From Halioglobus japonicus (GTDB taxonomy: Bacteria > Pseudomonadota > Gammaproteobacteria > Pseudomonadales > Halieaceae): DNA of 33,665 bases. Under the pieces are notes generated by a model. That model did not search any database, was not told the DNA's origin, and saw only the letters and a program-made list of their open reading frames with translations. Positions 1 through 7,814 of this stretch are shown here, piece after piece. The stretch lies in contig CACSIL010000045.1 in NCBI GenBank assembly GCA_902705825.1, forward strand, positions 1 to 33,665. The letters are read 5' to 3'. The translations under genes and the position numbers were made by a program. The number at the start of each line of letters is the position of its first letter. Position 1 is the stretch's first letter.

Positions 1-1
1 A

Positions 2-277
2 CTGATGGCATTCTATAGTTTCCCAGCGAAGCACTGGCAGAGCATCCGAACCAGTAATCCCATAGAGTCCACCTTCGGTACAATCCGTCATCGTACCAAA
101 CGATCGAAGGGCTGCTTGTCGCGAGATGGCATGCTGCACATGATGTACAAGTTGGGAATGTGCGCTGAGGAAAACTGGCGCCGCTTACGCGGCTTCAACT
201 ATCTGGCACAGGTAATTACCGGTGTGAAATTCAGAGATGGCATCGAGGTGAAAACAAGTGACCAGGCCGCCGCCTAA
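2..277 (+). CDS. IS256-family (Mutator-type) transposase, C-terminal fragment
   Basis: This is the last 91 or so codons of a DDE transposase; the reading frame is open to the left edge, so the start and the first two acidic catalytic residues lie outside the window. The piece has the conserved C-terminal pattern of IS256 transposases: a KHW(Q) segment, then SNPIEST(F), which contains the final catalytic Glu, followed by RHRTKRSKGCLSRDG and a helix with MMYKLG. The frame ends at TAA just before the IS terminal repeat, as is normal for this family. Whether the element is complete cannot be judged. The enzyme would act on the IS ends in a cut-and-paste or copy-out reaction. Family assignment is confident; activity is unknown. 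Confidence 0.9.
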   Translation: MMAFYSFPAKHWQSIRTSNPIESTFGTIRHRTKRSKGCLSRDGMLHMMYKLGMCAEENWRRLRGFNYLAQVITGVKFRDGIEVKTSDQAAA

Positions 278-278
278 T

Positions 279-1022
279 TCAGGTGGCCAAACACCACTTT
301 TGACAATAACTCCTTATAATTAGCGGAACTTTTTTCAACTCACCAATGTGGATATACACTCCGTCGGATAAATATAGTGAGCTGTTCGATTTATATTCAT
401 CAAATACGTCGGAGGGATTGCCAATATTCGTTACTCTATACTTTCCGCTCAAATTCCGTTTTAGATATGCAGTGGGTAAATTTAGAAGGCTTAGATTGCC
501 CAATATAAGTTGTATACTTTTTTCCAAGTGAGGAGCTGCTTTCGAAGCAGCATCAGGAGGGAGAGCGCCATGGCCTCGAGTTTTGTTCCGTAGCTCTGTG
601 AACAGCCTAAACCAACTCTTTAGATCACTTTTTCCTCGTGACATCTCCACATCTATATTGAGCTGTTTCAGGGCTTCGAGCAATTCTTGAACGGCATTGT
701 GCTGCCAATTACCTTCCGGGACTTTTTTAGTTATGTCCGCCTGAAAAACACGATAGTCTAACGATAAATGCTGAGAAGCGGTTCCCGTGAGAAGATCATC
801 GATTGCTTTCGACCAGTCGCCTACGCCGCTAGCTCTAACTAGCCCATGAAGAACTCTATACTGATGTCTATCCTTCTCAGCTGATAACGCGCTTGCTGTT
901 ATTAGGGCAACAAGTTTTGTAATTACTTCCCCTGTAACTAGTAGCGAAAAAAAGTAGGCGAAATCAGAGTCCTCTTTTGCAACTTCCATCTTGTGGTCTA
1001 GTTGATCAACAAATTTCCGCAA
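279..1022 (-). pseudogene. IS-truncated protein with HEPN-like motif
   Basis: The frame encodes 247 residues, but the last 11 or so (from about residue 237) are read from the IS256 terminal repeat. The native C-terminus has therefore been removed by the IS insertion. Near residues 148-154 the sequence LRNKTRGHG fits the Rx4-6H signature of HEPN ribonuclease or helical-bundle domains, within a mostly helical region. The segment after it (AYLKRNLSGKYRV, then DGVYIHIGEL) looks like the start of a further domain, so the original protein was probably longer. The gene is visibly more AT-rich than the metabolic genes to the right, which suggests transfer. HEPN domains are frequent in defence and toxin-antitoxin proteins, but no partner is visible and the function is unproven. 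The ATG at 1022 lacks a strong ribosome-binding site. Confidence 0.55.
283..313. repeat. Right terminal inverted repeat of the IS256-family element
   Basis: Immediately after the transposase stop is a segment that reads GGAGTTATTGTCAAAAGTGG from 313 on the minus strand. This resembles the terminal repeats of IS256-family elements, and its position just past the transposase is as expected. The exact outer boundary near 313 is inferred. An AT-rich stretch, TTATAATT at 314-321, directly outside would be the candidate 8-bp target duplication, but the other IS end is not in the window. Confidence 0.6.
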
Positions 1023-1192
1023 AGTCCGTTCTCCGAATTATTGTTTGATTTTGGGTTGCCATGAGATGAAAGAAAATTTTACTAACGGTTTATAAACCAC
1101 CAGAATAGTACTGGCAAGCTAATGGGCCGAAATTCGTAGAAGCGGTCCATGAATACCTACAAACGTCACTAATTCCCACCAGATACCATTTC

Positions 1193-1399
1193 CTATGCAT
1201 CCACTGGTGACACTTCCCCCGCTGCAAACCGCCCCTCCAAATACCCCACAATCTCCCCAGACTCATACATCCACCGAACATCCCCCTCGCCATCCTCAAT
1301 CCGCAGGCAATGCACCTTCAAATTCGAACCCCCAGCCAGCAGCTCTTCCCTAGCGCCAGCACTACGCTTCACATCCCGTGTCTCAGTCTTCAAACCCAT
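1193..1399 (-). pseudogene. Partial duplicate of the glutaredoxin-like gene
   Basis: The 68-residue frame aligns along its length with the C-terminal half of the glutaredoxin-like protein at 3011-3388. Shared blocks include ETRDVKR, AGA.(E/Q)ELLAGG, NLKV.CLR and (W/M)YES..I..YL..RF. The nucleotide sequence is also clearly similar, for example the shared run cgcttcacatcccgtgtctc. The N-terminal half with the CPFC redox site is missing, and the codon corresponding to the conserved cis-Pro (KVPCL) has become His (KVHCL). It cannot be a working thioredoxin-fold oxidoreductase and is best read as a decayed partial copy. There is no convincing ribosome-binding site at 1399. Confidence 0.7.
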
Positions 1400-1726
1400 A
1401 AGCCTGCCCGTACCCCGCCCAGGATTTGCCGCGAGGTTGGCAGTGTGGGGCGCAGAGGTGCAGCTTCAGGACAGAGCTTGGAGTGCCCGACATTATTCGA
1501 GAGAGCTGCTCAGGAATCTTGGGTTTCTGGAGTTCAGGTTTCCTAGAAGTGTCGAGCCTGCACTTGAAAGCGAACTCTTAGGTATGGACGGGTTCGGATG
1601 CCGTCTTCACCTCGAAGTGGTCAAAATTTGGCTGCCATTTCGACAGAAAATTATTATCTCATGTGCCAGGAGCAGACCGCTAATGGATCTGACATCTCTA
1701 GTGCGGTAGCTATCCAACACCTATCG
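1400..1726. other. Gene-poor stretch, nothing recognised
   Basis: This 327-bp interval has only short frames on both strands, none with a recognisable family motif, ribosome-binding site or neighbour-like composition. It lies between the decayed glutaredoxin fragment and the stop of the secreted protein, and is probably remnant DNA. Confidence 0.5.
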
Positions 1727-2293
1727 TTATTGCCCCTGAGGAATAGTGAAAAGACCACTAGATGTCATCTCTCGCATAATGTTGATTTTCGCTTCCTGAG
1801 TTTTTGAACTGTTGGCACAAACCTCCATGGTCGCTCCAATGTCAGCGACCCACTGATTTAGAGAGCCTTTGCTTTCATATATTTCCATGTCGGATGCTAA
1901 TCGCGTCATTGAAGCCTCTAACATAGAGCCAGAGGTCGTTTTGGCCGACTCCCACGACGCGGCAAATCGATCCATATCTGGATTTTCGGAATCTGCGAGT
2001 TCTGAGATGACCGGTGCAAATAGAGTCACCCAAGCCGCCATTCTAGCGCCCCTACTAAGCCCTTCAGCTCGCTTCATAGTCGCCGGACTATCCTGCATGA
2101 ATAGGTCAGCCGAAACGAGATAGATTGCGCCACACATGCCCCAATCTTGGGCTTCGCCGTACCTGTCTGCACGTGGAACTATCTCGCGACCATCGACGTA
2201 AGATACACCTTCTGGCAAGGCCGCTTCTTCTTGGGCAAATACCGATGGGCACACGACTAATATCAATAATACTGTTAGCCATTCCTTAGTCAT
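1727..2293 (-). CDS. Secreted or periplasmic protein of unknown function
   Basis: The frame encodes 188 residues. The first 20 form a typical Sec signal peptide: Lys near the start, a hydrophobic core LTVLLILVVCPSV, and a likely cleavage after VFA before QEEAALPEG. The mature part is mostly predicted helical, with two Cys (in WGMCGA and EVCANSS) that could form a disulphide. I do not recognise a family. The ATG at 2293 is supported by AAGGAA about eight bases upstream on the minus strand. The gene stands alone between decayed sequences, with 249 bp upstream that hold no other gene. It may belong to the accessory patch. Confidence 0.7.
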   Translation of the reverse strand: MTKEWLTVLLILVVCPSVFAQEEAALPEGVSYVDGREIVPRADRYGEAQDWGMCGAIYLVSADLFMQDSPATMKRAEGLSRGARMAAWVTLFAPVISELADSENPDMDRFAASWESAKTTSGSMLEASMTRLASDMEIYESKGSLNQWVADIGATMEVCANSSKTQEAKINIMREMTSSGLFTIPQGQ

Positions 2294-2542
2294 TATTCGT
2301 TCCTTGTGGAGGGATAGGTCCCAGAAAACTTAGTCTACCGAGCTTCGTGTCCGATGTAGCCGGAATCTCCGTAGATGCCTGCTCTCAGTCGAATGCGGAA
2401 ATCAGGGTAGTATAACCAAAGCGGCAGGTTTTAGGCGAAATCGGCAATTCGGCTTACATATTTCTGACTATGCGAAAGGGCCACTTTCGAGCTGACAGCG
2501 GTTGTCGAAATTGTTGAATAGCGACCTGCGGGTTCCCGAAGA

Positions 2543-2986
2543 CTAACCCGCCCCAGAAGCCACCCCAACCCTCTCCAGAAAACTCCCAGGCACGGGAATC
2601 ACACACTTCCCCTGATAATCAAAAAACAACAACGTCGTCACCACCCGCGCCATCTCGCACTCCCTGCTCAGGTTGCTGATGCGGTAAACCAGCTCAAAGC
2701 TCTTCTCCAGCAGATTGTCCACGGCCAACTCAACCAGCAGTTCGTCACCGTAGGCCGCCTCGGCAAGATACTGTACTTCCGAGTAGGCCATGATCAGTCC
2801 CGCATCCTCAAAGGCGGTGGCATTGTCATACCCCAGGTGCTTGATGAAGCGCAGTTGGGTTTCCATCGCAACAGGTAGTACCCGATCCGCGCCGAGGTGG
2901 TTGGCGGAGTTCACATCCGAATAGAGCACCCGGTACTCACTGGAGAAGATAAAGTGGGAGGGGAGGGCTATGGTCTTGCGGGTCAT
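2543..2986 (-). CDS. Hotdog-fold acyl-CoA thioesterase family protein
   Basis: The protein has 147 residues, the usual length of single hotdog thioesterases of the 4HBT/YbgC type. The N-terminal segment YRVLYSDVNSANHLGADRV matches the conserved region around the catalytic Asp and the Asn-His pair at the start of the long hotdog helix. The middle (AYSEVQYLAEAAYGDELLVEL) matches the strand that follows in this superfamily. Enzymes of this group hydrolyse acyl-CoA thioesters in the cytoplasm; the specific substrate cannot be read. It lies 24 bp downstream of the glutaredoxin-like gene on the same strand and is probably co-transcribed with it. The ATG start has only a weak GAG-type ribosome-binding site. 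Confidence 0.8.
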   Translation of the reverse strand: MTRKTIALPSHFIFSSEYRVLYSDVNSANHLGADRVLPVAMETQLRFIKHLGYDNATAFEDAGLIMAYSEVQYLAEAAYGDELLVELAVDNLLEKSFELVYRISNLSRECEMARVVTTLLFFDYQGKCVIPVPGSFLERVGVASGAG

Positions 2987-3010
2987 TGGTATCTACTCAG
3001 GGAATTCGTT

Positions 3011-3388
3011 TCAGGCTTGGGCGGGCGTCGGGAAGCGCTCGGCCAGGTAGTTGATGATATCGTTGGATTCATACAGCCACTGCACGCTGCGATCACCTTC
3101 CCCTACCCTCAGGCAGGGCACCTTCAAATTCCCACCACCGGCCAGCAACTCTTGTCCGGCACCGGCATCGCGCTTCACATCCCGTGTCTCTATCTGCAAT
3201 CCCTGGCGCTTCATAGCCCGTCTCACCTTCACACAGAACGGGCAGGCTCGATATTGGTAGAGGATGAGGCTGGCAGTCTGCCCGTCAATAAGGGCTTGCT
3301 GCGCGGGGTCTCGTTTGACGCTTTTGGGCGGGAATGCCCAGTTGAAGAACAGAATGAGCTTGCCGAGGATGATACGGATGAGGGCCAT
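3011..3388 (-). CDS. Glutaredoxin-family protein with N-terminal hydrophobic segment
   Basis: The protein has 125 residues. A short hydrophobic stretch (residues 3-20, IRIILGKLILFFNWAF) precedes a thioredoxin-fold domain with the redox motif CPFC at 49-52. The cis-Pro region is KVPCL, and a C-terminal helix contains the W(L/M)YES..II.YL motif typical of glutathione S-transferase N-terminal domains and glutaredoxins. It would reduce disulphides or glutathionylated proteins and may be tethered to the membrane by its N-terminus. AGGA lies about seven bases before the ATG. It precedes the thioesterase gene in a likely two-gene operon. A partial, decayed copy of its C-terminal half lies at 1193-1399. 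Confidence 0.85.
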   Translation of the reverse strand: MALIRIILGKLILFFNWAFPPKSVKRDPAQQALIDGQTASLILYQYRACPFCVKVRRAMKRQGLQIETRDVKRDAGAGQELLAGGGNLKVPCLRVGEGDRSVQWLYESNDIINYLAERFPTPAQA

Positions 3389-3506
3389 AGGGGGTTCCTG
3401 CTTTGGCTAATATTGAGCCACCGACTCCCGGTCTATGAGTGTCACCCATGTCCCCGGAATAGTCGGATGCTCTAAGCAGCTATAAGTCTATGAAAATTAT
3501 AAAAAA

Positions 3507-3570
3507 TGGTGGGCCCAGAAGGACTCGAATCCGCACGCGGCCCGCTCCGACCTGCCGATTATGAGTCGGA
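3507..3570 (-). pseudogene. Degenerate 3' tRNA-like remnant (CAT anticodon)
   Basis: On the minus strand this segment ends in GGGCCCACCA, like an acceptor stem with discriminator and CCA. It contains a T-loop-like TTCGAGTCC and an anticodon hairpin with 4-bp stem CCGA/TCGG and loop CTCATAA, the loop found in elongator tRNA-Met and tRNA-Ile2. The 5' strand of the T-stem no longer pairs with the 3' strand (GCGGA against CCTTC). No D-arm or 5' acceptor strand matching GGGCCCA is present upstream, so this is not a working tRNA. A lone 3' half is what old integration events at tRNA genes leave behind, but simple decay is also possible. Confidence 0.5.
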
Positions 3571-3714
3571 TAGCCATTTGTGAGTGGCCATCTGGACATT
3601 CCAAGCGGGAGCGCTATGTCCCTTTGCAGCTGTTTGCAACCACACCGTGCTCTAGGTTTGCAGGACCACTATCGGGAAAGGTCAGGAGCGCTAATCCCAA
3701 ATTGAAGAAACATA

Positions 3715-4938
3715 TCAGGGGCTATCCAGCAGTTCGATCCAGTGCACCACAGGAACTCCCGCCGCCGCCTGTAAATGCAACTGGCAGCCAATATTGGCGG
3801 TAGCGATCAGTGCAGGCTCATCGCCGGTCAGTGCGTCCAGCATTTTCTCTCTCACCCGCTCGCTGGTGGCCGGTTGCAGGATTGAATAGGTGCCCGCCGA
3901 GCCGCAGCACAGCAATTTCCCGGTGATTGTGGAGATTTCAAATCCCGCGCGTCGCAACAGGGTATCCAGCAGCGTCGGTTGCTGCAGCGCGTGCTGCATT
4001 GTGCAGGGAGGGTGAACGGCTATTTTGCCCACCCGGGTGTTTATCTCCAGTTTTTCAAGCTCTTCATCTGCAAGAATTTCGGCGAGGTCGCGGGTCAGCT
4101 CGGTTACCCGGCGGGCTTTCTCCGCATAGACTGGGTCAGCAGCCAGTAGGCGAGCGTAATCAACCAGCATGGCACCGCAGCCGGTGGCGCTGCTTACAAT
4201 CGCTTCGGCACCACTTTCTATATAGGGCCACCAGGCGTCAATGTTGCGGCGGATGTCGTTCAGGCCGTCGTCGTGTGCAGCCAGGTGGTAGTTTACTGCG
4301 CCGCAACAGCCGGCGCGGGGCGCGCTGATCAGTGATACGCCCAGCTTGTCCAGTACGCGCCGGGCAATGGCATTGGTACTGGGGGTTGCCGCTTGCTGTA
4401 CACAGCCCTCCAGCACCAACATTTTGCGTGGATGATCCTGCAGGGGTGTCTGTGTGGTAGAGCGAGCGCCGGTCTGGCGCGGTGGTATTTTCTGGCGCAG
4501 AAAGCCCGGCAGTGCAGGCCGTACGGTTTGACCCAGTCGCAGTGCCGGCGAGAGCAGCTGTGGTCTGGTGAGGATGTTGCGCAATAGCCAGCGGAAAGCT
4601 CTGGACAGGGCCGGCCTGGGCGCTTCCTGTTCCATCAGTCCCCGGCCAATATCGAGCAACTCGCCGTACTGCATACCAGAAGGGCAGCTGGTTTCACAAT
4701 TGCGACAGGTGAGACAGCGATCGAGGTGCAACTGTGTTTGCTCAGTGGCCTCACCAGTTTCCAGCAGCTGCTTGATCAGGTAGATACGGCCGCGCGGGCT
4801 GTCCCGCTCATCGCGTTTATCGAGGTAAGTAGGGCAGTTGGTGAGGCAGAAACCACAGTGTACGCAGGCTGCGGCGAGAGCCTTGGCAGACTGCCCCTGC
4901 TGGCTCTTGGAAAAACGCGGGTGTAACTCTACATGCAT
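3715..4938 (-). CDS. glcF: Glycolate oxidase iron-sulfur subunit GlcF
   Basis: This is the iron-sulfur subunit of the three-part glycolate dehydrogenase that oxidises glycolate to glyoxylate and passes electrons to the respiratory chain. Near the N-terminus are two ferredoxin-type clusters, CVHCGFCLTNCP and CLTCRNCETSCP. The C-terminal half has the two CCG-type motifs of this family (GCCGAVNYH and LLCCGSAGTY). I chose the ATG at 4938 over the longer frame from 4986: it has AGGAG at a proper distance, does not overlap glcE, and gives 407 residues, the length of E. coli GlcF. It is the last gene of glcDEF, starting 13 bp after the glcE stop. No glcG, glcB or glcC follows. Confidence 0.95.
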   Translation of the reverse strand: MHVELHPRFSKSQQGQSAKALAAACVHCGFCLTNCPTYLDKRDERDSPRGRIYLIKQLLETGEATEQTQLHLDRCLTCRNCETSCPSGMQYGELLDIGRGLMEQEAPRPALSRAFRWLLRNILTRPQLLSPALRLGQTVRPALPGFLRQKIPPRQTGARSTTQTPLQDHPRKMLVLEGCVQQAATPSTNAIARRVLDKLGVSLISAPRAGCCGAVNYHLAAHDDGLNDIRRNIDAWWPYIESGAEAIVSSATGCGAMLVDYARLLAADPVYAEKARRVTELTRDLAEILADEELEKLEINTRVGKIAVHPPCTMQHALQQPTLLDTLLRRAGFEISTITGKLLCCGSAGTYSILQPATSERVREKMLDALTGDEPALIATANIGCQLHLQAAAGVPVVHWIELLDSP

Positions 4939-4948
4939 GCCGGAATTG

Positions 4949-4953
4949 CTCCT
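4949..4953 (-). promoter_or_regulatory. Shine-Dalgarno site that sets the glcF start
   Basis: AGGAG is read on the minus strand here and overlaps the glcE stop codon. The spacing of about ten bases to the ATG at 4938 supports that start over the longer frame, and places the site where ribosomes finishing glcE could re-initiate. Confidence 0.6.
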
Positions 4954-6037
4954 ACAGCCAGCTGTACAGGCGACCCGGATTGACAATGCCGTCCGGGTCG
5001 AAGGATTTTTTCAGTTGCTGCTGTAAACGTTGTGCTGCGGTATTCAGGGGTGGTTGAAGCTCGCTCTCGCGGTCACCACCGCGAAACAGTGAGACATGGC
5101 CTCCTGCATCAAGGGCAGCGCTATTGAGCTGATCTCTGGCGTGGTCTCCACGCACCCAGCGTTGCGCGCCGCCCCAATCAATCAGCATCGGCCCGAAGTC
5201 CGCGACCAAGCGCGCCGAGGATTGCACCGAAAACCGCCACAACGGCTCGTCGCCGGCAAAGAAAGGGAGCGCCTGCTCGCGCAGCTCCTGCCACAATGCC
5301 TCGTCATTCTCGACGGTATCACCGCCCCATTGCAGCGCTGTGCTGTCGACCGCGCTGGCGGCACCTGACAGCCGCAGATAGAGCGTTTCATCTTGCCAGA
5401 ATGCGCCGGACAGGGGTTTGGGTTTGCCTGCACAGCGGTTCATCGTCTCTATCGCTTCATCGGCGGGCATCGCGTAACGCAGGGTCAGTGTTTTTTGCGG
5501 GCGCGGCAGAATTTTCAGGCTTATCTCGGTCAATACGCCCAGTGTGCCCAGTGCGCCGGCCTGCAAGCGCGAGACGTCATAGCCCGCTACATTCTTCATG
5601 ACCTTGCCGCCAAAATTCAGTTGCTCGCACTTGCCGTTTATCATCTGCACACCCAGTACCATGTCGCGGATTGACCCGCGCCAGGGTCTTCCAGGCCCGG
5701 ACAGGTTGCAGGCAAGTGTGCCGCCTAACGTGGCTTTGCCACCGAACAGCGGCGGTTCAAATGGCAGGCATTGGTTTTCGGCGGCAAGAGCGGTAACAAT
5801 CTCGCTGAGGGGCGTGCCAGCGCGCGCGGCGATCACAAGTTCCTGGGGTTGGTAGTCCACAATACCGCGGTGCGCCGATACATCCAGTTCAGTGGCTGCG
5901 CAGTCTCGGCCGATGATGTGCTGTTTGCTGCCACCGGCGCGAATATAGACCGCAGACTTTTGTTCACGCGCACTTCGCAACGCGGCGAGAATCGCCTCGC
6001 TGTGATCGCCGTCGAGGAGGCCACTGCGCTCAGTCAT
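4952..6037 (-). CDS. glcE: Glycolate oxidase FAD-binding subunit GlcE
   Basis: The protein has 361 residues, close to E. coli GlcE (350). It carries a PCMH-type FAD-binding domain: IRAGGSKQHIIG near residue 33, a strand DVSAHRGIVDYQPQELVI, AARAGTPLSEI, and then the pyrophosphate-binding region GGKATLGGTLACNLSGPGR. GGKVMKNVAGYDVSRL is followed by GALGTLGVLTEISLKI, as in GlcE. It forms the flavoprotein core with GlcD. The ATG at 6037 overlaps the glcD stop by 8 bp, so the two are translationally coupled, and glcF follows after 13 bp. Confidence 0.95.
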   Translation of the reverse strand: MTERSGLLDGDHSEAILAALRSAREQKSAVYIRAGGSKQHIIGRDCAATELDVSAHRGIVDYQPQELVIAARAGTPLSEIVTALAAENQCLPFEPPLFGGKATLGGTLACNLSGPGRPWRGSIRDMVLGVQMINGKCEQLNFGGKVMKNVAGYDVSRLQAGALGTLGVLTEISLKILPRPQKTLTLRYAMPADEAIETMNRCAGKPKPLSGAFWQDETLYLRLSGAASAVDSTALQWGGDTVENDEALWQELREQALPFFAGDEPLWRFSVQSSARLVADFGPMLIDWGGAQRWVRGDHARDQLNSAALDAGGHVSLFRGGDRESELQPPLNTAAQRLQQQLKKSFDPDGIVNPGRLYSWL

Positions 6038-7490
6038 GTTGATGCCTGACGGGCAGGGCGCGGTATTCCTGACAGCGCTTCAGGATGGGGATACCTTTGC
6101 CGGGGTTGAGATTCAGCGCTGGATCAAACGCGTATTTGATGTCTTCAAACTGGCCCAGTTCTGCGGCGCTGAATTGGCTGGGCATTTTGCCCAGTTTTTC
6201 GACCCCCACACCGTGCTCACCGGTGATGCAGCCGCCCACGCGAACAGACAGTTCCAGTATCTCGGAGCCGAAGGCTTCAACCCGGCGTATTTGCAATGGG
6301 TCGCTGGCATCGTAAAGGATCAGTGGGTGCAGATTGCCGTCGCCGGCGTGAAACACATTGGCCACGGGTAAGCCGTAGTGCTCAGAGAGGCGGTGGATTT
6401 CATTGAGTACGTAGGTAACCTGGCCGCGAGGAATAGTGCCGTCCATGCAGTAATAATCGGGCGCGATACGCCCCACGGCCGGAAAGGCGCATTTGCGACC
6501 TTTCCACAACAGCTCACGGTGTGCTTCATCATGGGAGACGGCGATGGACGTCGCCCCCATTTGCTCAAACAGTTGCGCGACCTCGTCAACGTGCTGGTCG
6601 ACCTCCTCATGGGTGCCGTCCATCTCGCACAACAGTATCGCTGCGGCTTCCCTTGGATAACCTGCATGCGCAAAATCCTCAGCTGCCTGAATTGCGAGGC
6701 GATCCATCATCTCAAGGCCAGCGGGAATGATGCCGGCGGCGATAACCGCGCCCACCGCATCACCGGCGGCGTCGATGCTGTCGAAACCGGCCATCACCAC
6801 GCGGGCGATCTCGGGAGCAGGTAACAGGCGCACCGTGACTTCTGTGACGATTCCCAGCAGGCCCTCGGAGCCGGTGAACAGCGCCATCAAGTCGTAGCCG
6901 GGGCTGTCCAGGCCCTGGCTGCCGATTGTCAGTTCTTCCCCTGCAACAGTCAGTACCTTCAATGCCAGTATGTTGTGTACCGTAAGACCATATTTAAGGC
7001 AGTGCACGCCACCGGAGTTTTCCGACACATTGCCACCGATGGAGCAGGCGATCTGGGAGGAGGGGTCGGGTGCATAGTAGAGGCCATGGCATGCCACCGC
7101 TTCACTGATAGACAGATTGCTGACACCCGGTTGTACCCGTGCGGTGCGCGCCAGCGGATCAATGTCCAGAATACGGTCGAGTTTACTCAGGGAGAGCAAG
7201 ACACCGTCGGGGTGCGGCATGGCTCCTGCACACAGTCCTGTGCCGGCTCCCCTGGCGACGACAGGCACACTCAGTGAGTGGCATATCTGCAGCACTTGCT
7301 GGACCTGTTCCACGTTTTCAGGCAGCACCACTGCCAGCGGCAGATCGCGGTAGAGCGTCAGCGCATCGCATTCATACGGGCGCTGCGATTCGCTGTCCTC
7401 AATGATGCAGTCCGGAGCGAGACAGGCGCGCAGTTGTCGTCTGAGTTCCTCAACGTTTGAGTCTGCCAGAGACGGAGCCGCTGTATTCAC
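6030..7490 (-). CDS. glcD: Glycolate oxidase catalytic FAD subunit GlcD
   Basis: This FAD-linked oxidase of the GlcD/D-lactate dehydrogenase family has the PCMH-type FAD domain (VVARGAGTGLCAGAMP, then PDPSSQIACSIGGNVSENSG) and a C-terminal oxidase domain with NVFHAGDGNLHPLI and GGCITGEHGVGVEK. The His and Glu residues in these last motifs belong to the active-site region of the family. The frame extends to a GTG at 7616 and an ATG at 7610, but the extra 40 residues are basic, low in complexity and have no counterpart in E. coli GlcD. The GTG at 7490 has GAGAG seven or so bases upstream and gives about 486 residues, near the expected 499, so I prefer it. It is the first gene of glcDEF. The 5' region faces the Baeyer-Villiger enzyme gene. 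Confidence 0.93.
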   Translation of the reverse strand: MNTAAPSLADSNVEELRRQLRACLAPDCIIEDSESQRPYECDALTLYRDLPLAVVLPENVEQVQQVLQICHSLSVPVVARGAGTGLCAGAMPHPDGVLLSLSKLDRILDIDPLARTARVQPGVSNLSISEAVACHGLYYAPDPSSQIACSIGGNVSENSGGVHCLKYGLTVHNILALKVLTVAGEELTIGSQGLDSPGYDLMALFTGSEGLLGIVTEVTVRLLPAPEIARVVMAGFDSIDAAGDAVGAVIAAGIIPAGLEMMDRLAIQAAEDFAHAGYPREAAAILLCEMDGTHEEVDQHVDEVAQLFEQMGATSIAVSHDEAHRELLWKGRKCAFPAVGRIAPDYYCMDGTIPRGQVTYVLNEIHRLSEHYGLPVANVFHAGDGNLHPLILYDASDPLQIRRVEAFGSEILELSVRVGGCITGEHGVGVEKLGKMPSQFSAAELGQFEDIKYAFDPALNLNPGKGIPILKRCQEYRALPVRHQHD

Positions 7491-7814
7491 GGGTGTACTC
7501 TCACTTGCTATGTGCCTCGATGATAATGGTCCCGATGATTTCGCCGCCAAGTCTGAGGCGGCGGCGCGGTGCCCAGCGCGCGCCTGACGCTTGGGGTTCT
7601 GCCGCGTCATGTCCACTTACCAGTGAACGCCAGCGAGCGGATTCTATCAGATTTCGGGGCACGCTGAATCCGGGTTTGTGCTGCTACTGCCGTGTGGTAA
7701 ATGCAGCAGTGAAGCTAAAACTGGTCTGCTCGGGTTTTGTTTGTATACTGCAGACACATTCACGCTCGGCTCTCGCAGGTGAATGCATAGAGGGCTTTGC
7801 AACGAGGTAAGACG

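Noticed and set aside
346..531. Short plus-strand frame near the IS junction
   Set aside because: Antisense to the HEPN-like frame, with no ribosome-binding site or recognisable motif.
1090..1299. Minus-strand 69-codon frame
   Set aside because: Low-complexity translation that overlaps the glutaredoxin remnant in another frame, which has the real homology.
1400..1412. An 11-base match (agcctgcccgt) to the CPFC-coding part of the glutaredoxin gene, but in inverted orientation
   Set aside because: Too short and not extended on either side; it could be chance and does not prove an inversion.
3507..3600. Complete tRNA-Met or tRNA-Ile2 gene
   Set aside because: No D-arm or matching 5' acceptor strand, and the T-stem does not pair; only a 3' remnant is supported.
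7721..7749. A TATACT box upstream of the Baeyer-Villiger gene as promoter
   Set aside because: The -10 is good, but no -35-like hexamer is found at 16-18 bases, so the call is too weak to list.
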